Assembly: GCF_900114915.1 (NCBI RefSeq) | Contig: NZ_FOUS01000011.1 | Span: 1-64,000, forward strand | DNA length: 64,000 nucleotides | From: Bradyrhizobium sp. Rc3b | GTDB lineage: Bacteria > Pseudomonadota > Alphaproteobacteria > Rhizobiales > Xanthobacteraceae | Direction of reading: 5' to 3' | Shown here: positions 62,217-64,000 of the stretch, in pieces | Layout of the letters: each line of letters starts with the position of its first letter | How positions within the stretch are numbered: the stretch's first letter is position 1 | The notes under the pieces: generated by a model | The model's database searches: none | Told to the model about the DNA's origin: nothing | What the model saw: the letters and a program-made list of their open reading frames with translations, nothing else | Position numbers and translations under genes: made by a program

Positions 62217-63416
62217 GTGAAGATCACTTCGATCGAGACCCTGCGCACCGAGGAATTCTCCAACGTCATCTGGGTGCGAATCCACACCGACACCGGCGTG
62301 ATCGGGCTCGGCGAGACCTTCTACGGCGCGGGCGCGGTCGAGGCGCAGATCCACGACACTTTTACCGGCCGCCTGCTCGGCCGCAATCCCCTGCACATCG
62401 AAGCCATCCACCGCGACATGCTGAACCTGCCGATGGCGCAGTCCTCCACCGGCGTGGAATATCGCGCGGCGTCCGCGATCGACATCGCGCTGTGGGACCT
62501 GTTCGGCAAGGTTTGCAATCAGCCGGTGCACCAGATGCTCGGCGGCCTCTGCCGCGACAAGCAGCGCATCTACAACACCTGCGCTGGCACGCAATATGTC
62601 CGCTCGACCAATATCAGCCCGGTCGCGAACTGGAATCTCGGGGCGTCCAAGGGCCCCTATGAAGACCTTGATGGCTTCATGAATCACGCCGATGCACTGG
62701 CCGAGAGCCTGCTGGAAAGCGGCATCTCCGCGATGAAGATCTGGCCGTTCGATCCGGCGGCGCAGGAGAACAAGGGCCTTTACATCACCGCCGCGCAGAT
62801 GAAGCAGGCGATCGAGCCGTTCGAGAAGATCCGCAAAGCGGTCGGCGACAAGATGGAGATCATGGTCGAGCTCCACTCGCTGTGGAATCTGCCGACCGCC
62901 AAGCAGATCGCCCGTGCGCTCGAGCCTTACAAGCCGACCTGGTACGAAGACCCGATCCGGATGAACTCGCCGCAGGCGCTGGCCGAATATGCCCGCTCGA
63001 CCGACGTCTGGGTCTGCGCCAGCGAGACGCTGGGCTCGCGCTTTCCCTACAAGGACATGCTCGACCGCGACGCCATGCACGTGGTGATGGCGGATCTGTG
63101 CTGGACCGGCGGCCTCACCGAGGGCCGCAAGATCGCGGCGATGGCCGACACCTATCACCGGCCCTTCGCGCCGCACGATTGCATCGGCCCGATCGGCTTC
63201 ATCGCCGCCATCCACATGTCGTTCAGCCAGCCCAACACCCTGATCCAGGAATCGGTGCGCGCCTTCTACAAGGGCTGGTACAATGAGCTCGTCACCACCA
63301 TGCCCGTGATCAAGGACGGTTTTGTTTATCCGATGGAGGGACCCGGTCTCGGCGTCGACCTTCTGCCCGCCGTATTCGAGCGCTCAGATCTCACCGTGCG
63401 CCGCTCCAACGTCTAA
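62217..63416 (+). CDS. Enolase-superfamily sugar-acid dehydratase (mandelate racemase/MLE family)
   Basis: 399 residues from a GTG (GGGAGGACTGTTGCA ahead). The barrel carries AMKIWPFDPAAQENKG (catalytic Lys), metal ligands in EIMVELHSLWNLP, TWYEDPIRM and VWVCASETLGSRF, and catalytic His in RPFAPHDCIGPIGFIA. These are the Mg-dependent dehydratase features of the mandelate racemase group, as in galactonate or gluconate dehydratases. The exact sugar acid cannot be read. Followed after 12 bases by an SDR. Confidence 0.88.
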   Translation: MKITSIETLRTEEFSNVIWVRIHTDTGVIGLGETFYGAGAVEAQIHDTFTGRLLGRNPLHIEAIHRDMLNLPMAQSSTGVEYRAASAIDIALWDLFGKVCNQPVHQMLGGLCRDKQRIYNTCAGTQYVRSTNISPVANWNLGASKGPYEDLDGFMNHADALAESLLESGISAMKIWPFDPAAQENKGLYITAAQMKQAIEPFEKIRKAVGDKMEIMVELHSLWNLPTAKQIARALEPYKPTWYEDPIRMNSPQALAEYARSTDVWVCASETLGSRFPYKDMLDRDAMHVVMADLCWTGGLTEGRKIAAMADTYHRPFAPHDCIGPIGFIAAIHMSFSQPNTLIQESVRAFYKGWYNELVTTMPVIKDGFVYPMEGPGLGVDLLPAVFERSDLTVRRSNV

Positions 63417-63428
63417 GGACTTTCTGAC

Positions 63429-64000
63429 ATGAGCACCTCTCTTTTCGATCTCTCCGGGCGCACGGCGCTCGTGACCGGCTCCTCCCGCGGCCTCGGCCGC
63501 GCCATCGCGGAAGGCATGGCCAAGGCCGGCGCGAAGATCATCGTCAACGGCGTCGATCCCAAGCGAGTCGAGCAGGCTGTCGCCGAGTTTCGGGCCGCCG
63601 GGCATCAGGCCGAGGGCGCAGCCTTCAACGTCACCGACGAGCCCGCAATCGTCGCGGCGTTCAACGACTTCGACAAGAAGAACATCGCGGTCGACATCGT
63701 CGTCAACAATGCCGGCATCCAGCACCGCAAGCCGCTGGTGGAGTTCACCACCGACGAATGGCGCAAGGTGATCGAGACCAACCTCACCAGCGCCTTCGTG
63801 ATCGGCCGCGAGGCCGCCAAGCGCATGATCCCGCGCAAGCACGGCAAGATCATCAATATCGGCTCGCTCGGCAGCGAGCTCGCCCGGCCCACCATCGCGC
63901 CCTACACCGCGGCCAAGGGCGGCATCAAGAATCTCACCCGCTCGATGGCGGTGGAATGGGCCCAGCACGGCATCCAGGCCAACGCGATCGGCCCCGGCTA
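63429..64000 (+). CDS. SDR, gluconate 5-dehydrogenase-like (partial, runs off the window)
   Basis: 190 residues are visible from the ATG at 63429; the 3' end lies beyond 64000. Motifs: ALVTGSSRGLGRAIAEGMAK, VVNNAGIQHRKPLVEFTTDE, INIGSLGSELARPTIAPYTA and AKG (catalytic Tyr-x3-Lys), QANAIGPGY. QHRKP and LASELARPTIAPY-like segments are typical of gluconate 5-dehydrogenase/KduD. It probably acts with the dehydratase on a sugar acid. Confidence 0.85.
   Translation, partial: MSTSLFDLSGRTALVTGSSRGLGRAIAEGMAKAGAKIIVNGVDPKRVEQAVAEFRAAGHQAEGAAFNVTDEPAIVAAFNDFDKKNIAVDIVVNNAGIQHRKPLVEFTTDEWRKVIETNLTSAFVIGREAAKRMIPRKHGKIINIGSLGSELARPTIAPYTAAKGGIKNLTRSMAVEWAQHGIQANAIGPG

Overview
The window reads as a chromosomal segment of a high-GC alphaproteobacterium, most likely Bradyrhizobium or a close relative in the Nitrobacteraceae. 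This is inferred from protein style, the abundance of branched-chain-type ABC transport, isolated substrate-binding proteins, HWE-family kinase sequence, small rhizobial hypothetical proteins, and palindromic intergenic repeats (1-124, 2511-2595, 52021-52124). I see no transposase, phage gene, CRISPR array or rRNA. The one RNA gene is tRNA-Leu(GAG) at 43594-43678.

Layout. 0-10.4 kb: TolA/TonB-like envelope protein, aldo/keto reductase, lone HTH protein, MgtE magnesium transporter, two secreted polysaccharide deacetylases, an orphan substrate-binding protein, and a divergent pair made of an isonitrile-hydratase-like enzyme and a GlxA-type AraC regulator. 10.4-14 kb: Cys-rich copper-binding-type protein and a tightly coupled operon of FMN reductase, thioredoxin-reductase-like flavoprotein and CDF metal exporter. 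14-18.6 kb: a patch of very small proteins with palindromic intergenic sites and a G13 tract, a Crp/Fnr regulator, the truncated tail of a CheB/CheR/PAS/HWE kinase, and a single-domain response regulator. 18.7-24.6 kb: SDR, zinc alcohol dehydrogenase, frameshifted alpha-amylase, CsbD and DUF305 proteins.

24.6-40.2 kb is the most striking block: a divergent catabolic locus. The leftward arm encodes a MmgE/PrpD protein, a carboxymuconolactone-decarboxylase-like (CMD) protein, a lactonase-type metallo-hydrolase and an isochorismatase-type hydrolase. The rightward arm encodes a hydroxyisobutyrate-dehydrogenase-like enzyme, a second MmgE/PrpD, a complete Liv-type ABC importer with a fused permease-ATPase and two tandem binding proteins, a second CMD, two SDRs, a GntR regulator and a Bug-type binding protein. 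Two face-to-face promoters overlap one TTGTC-T-GACAA palindrome between the arms. The likely job is import and stepwise degradation of an unidentified small organic acid or lactone.

40.4-43.6 kb looks like metal handling: a DUF1326/DUF2182 pair, then a COG0523 GTPase behind a perfect 22-bp Zur-type palindrome. 43.6-55.4 kb holds tRNA-Leu, an orphan FliN-like protein, LipB, a tautomerase, a LysR regulator, a MarR/GbsR - DUF4166 - SDR operon, a hybrid kinase, acylphosphatase, oxaloacetate decarboxylase, a biotin-dependent acyl-CoA carboxylase subunit and a zinc metallopeptidase. 55.6-64 kb holds a large hybrid kinase, an ArsB/SLC13-type transporter, and a sugar-acid-type cluster (MFS, GntR, enolase-superfamily dehydratase, SDR) that runs off the right edge.
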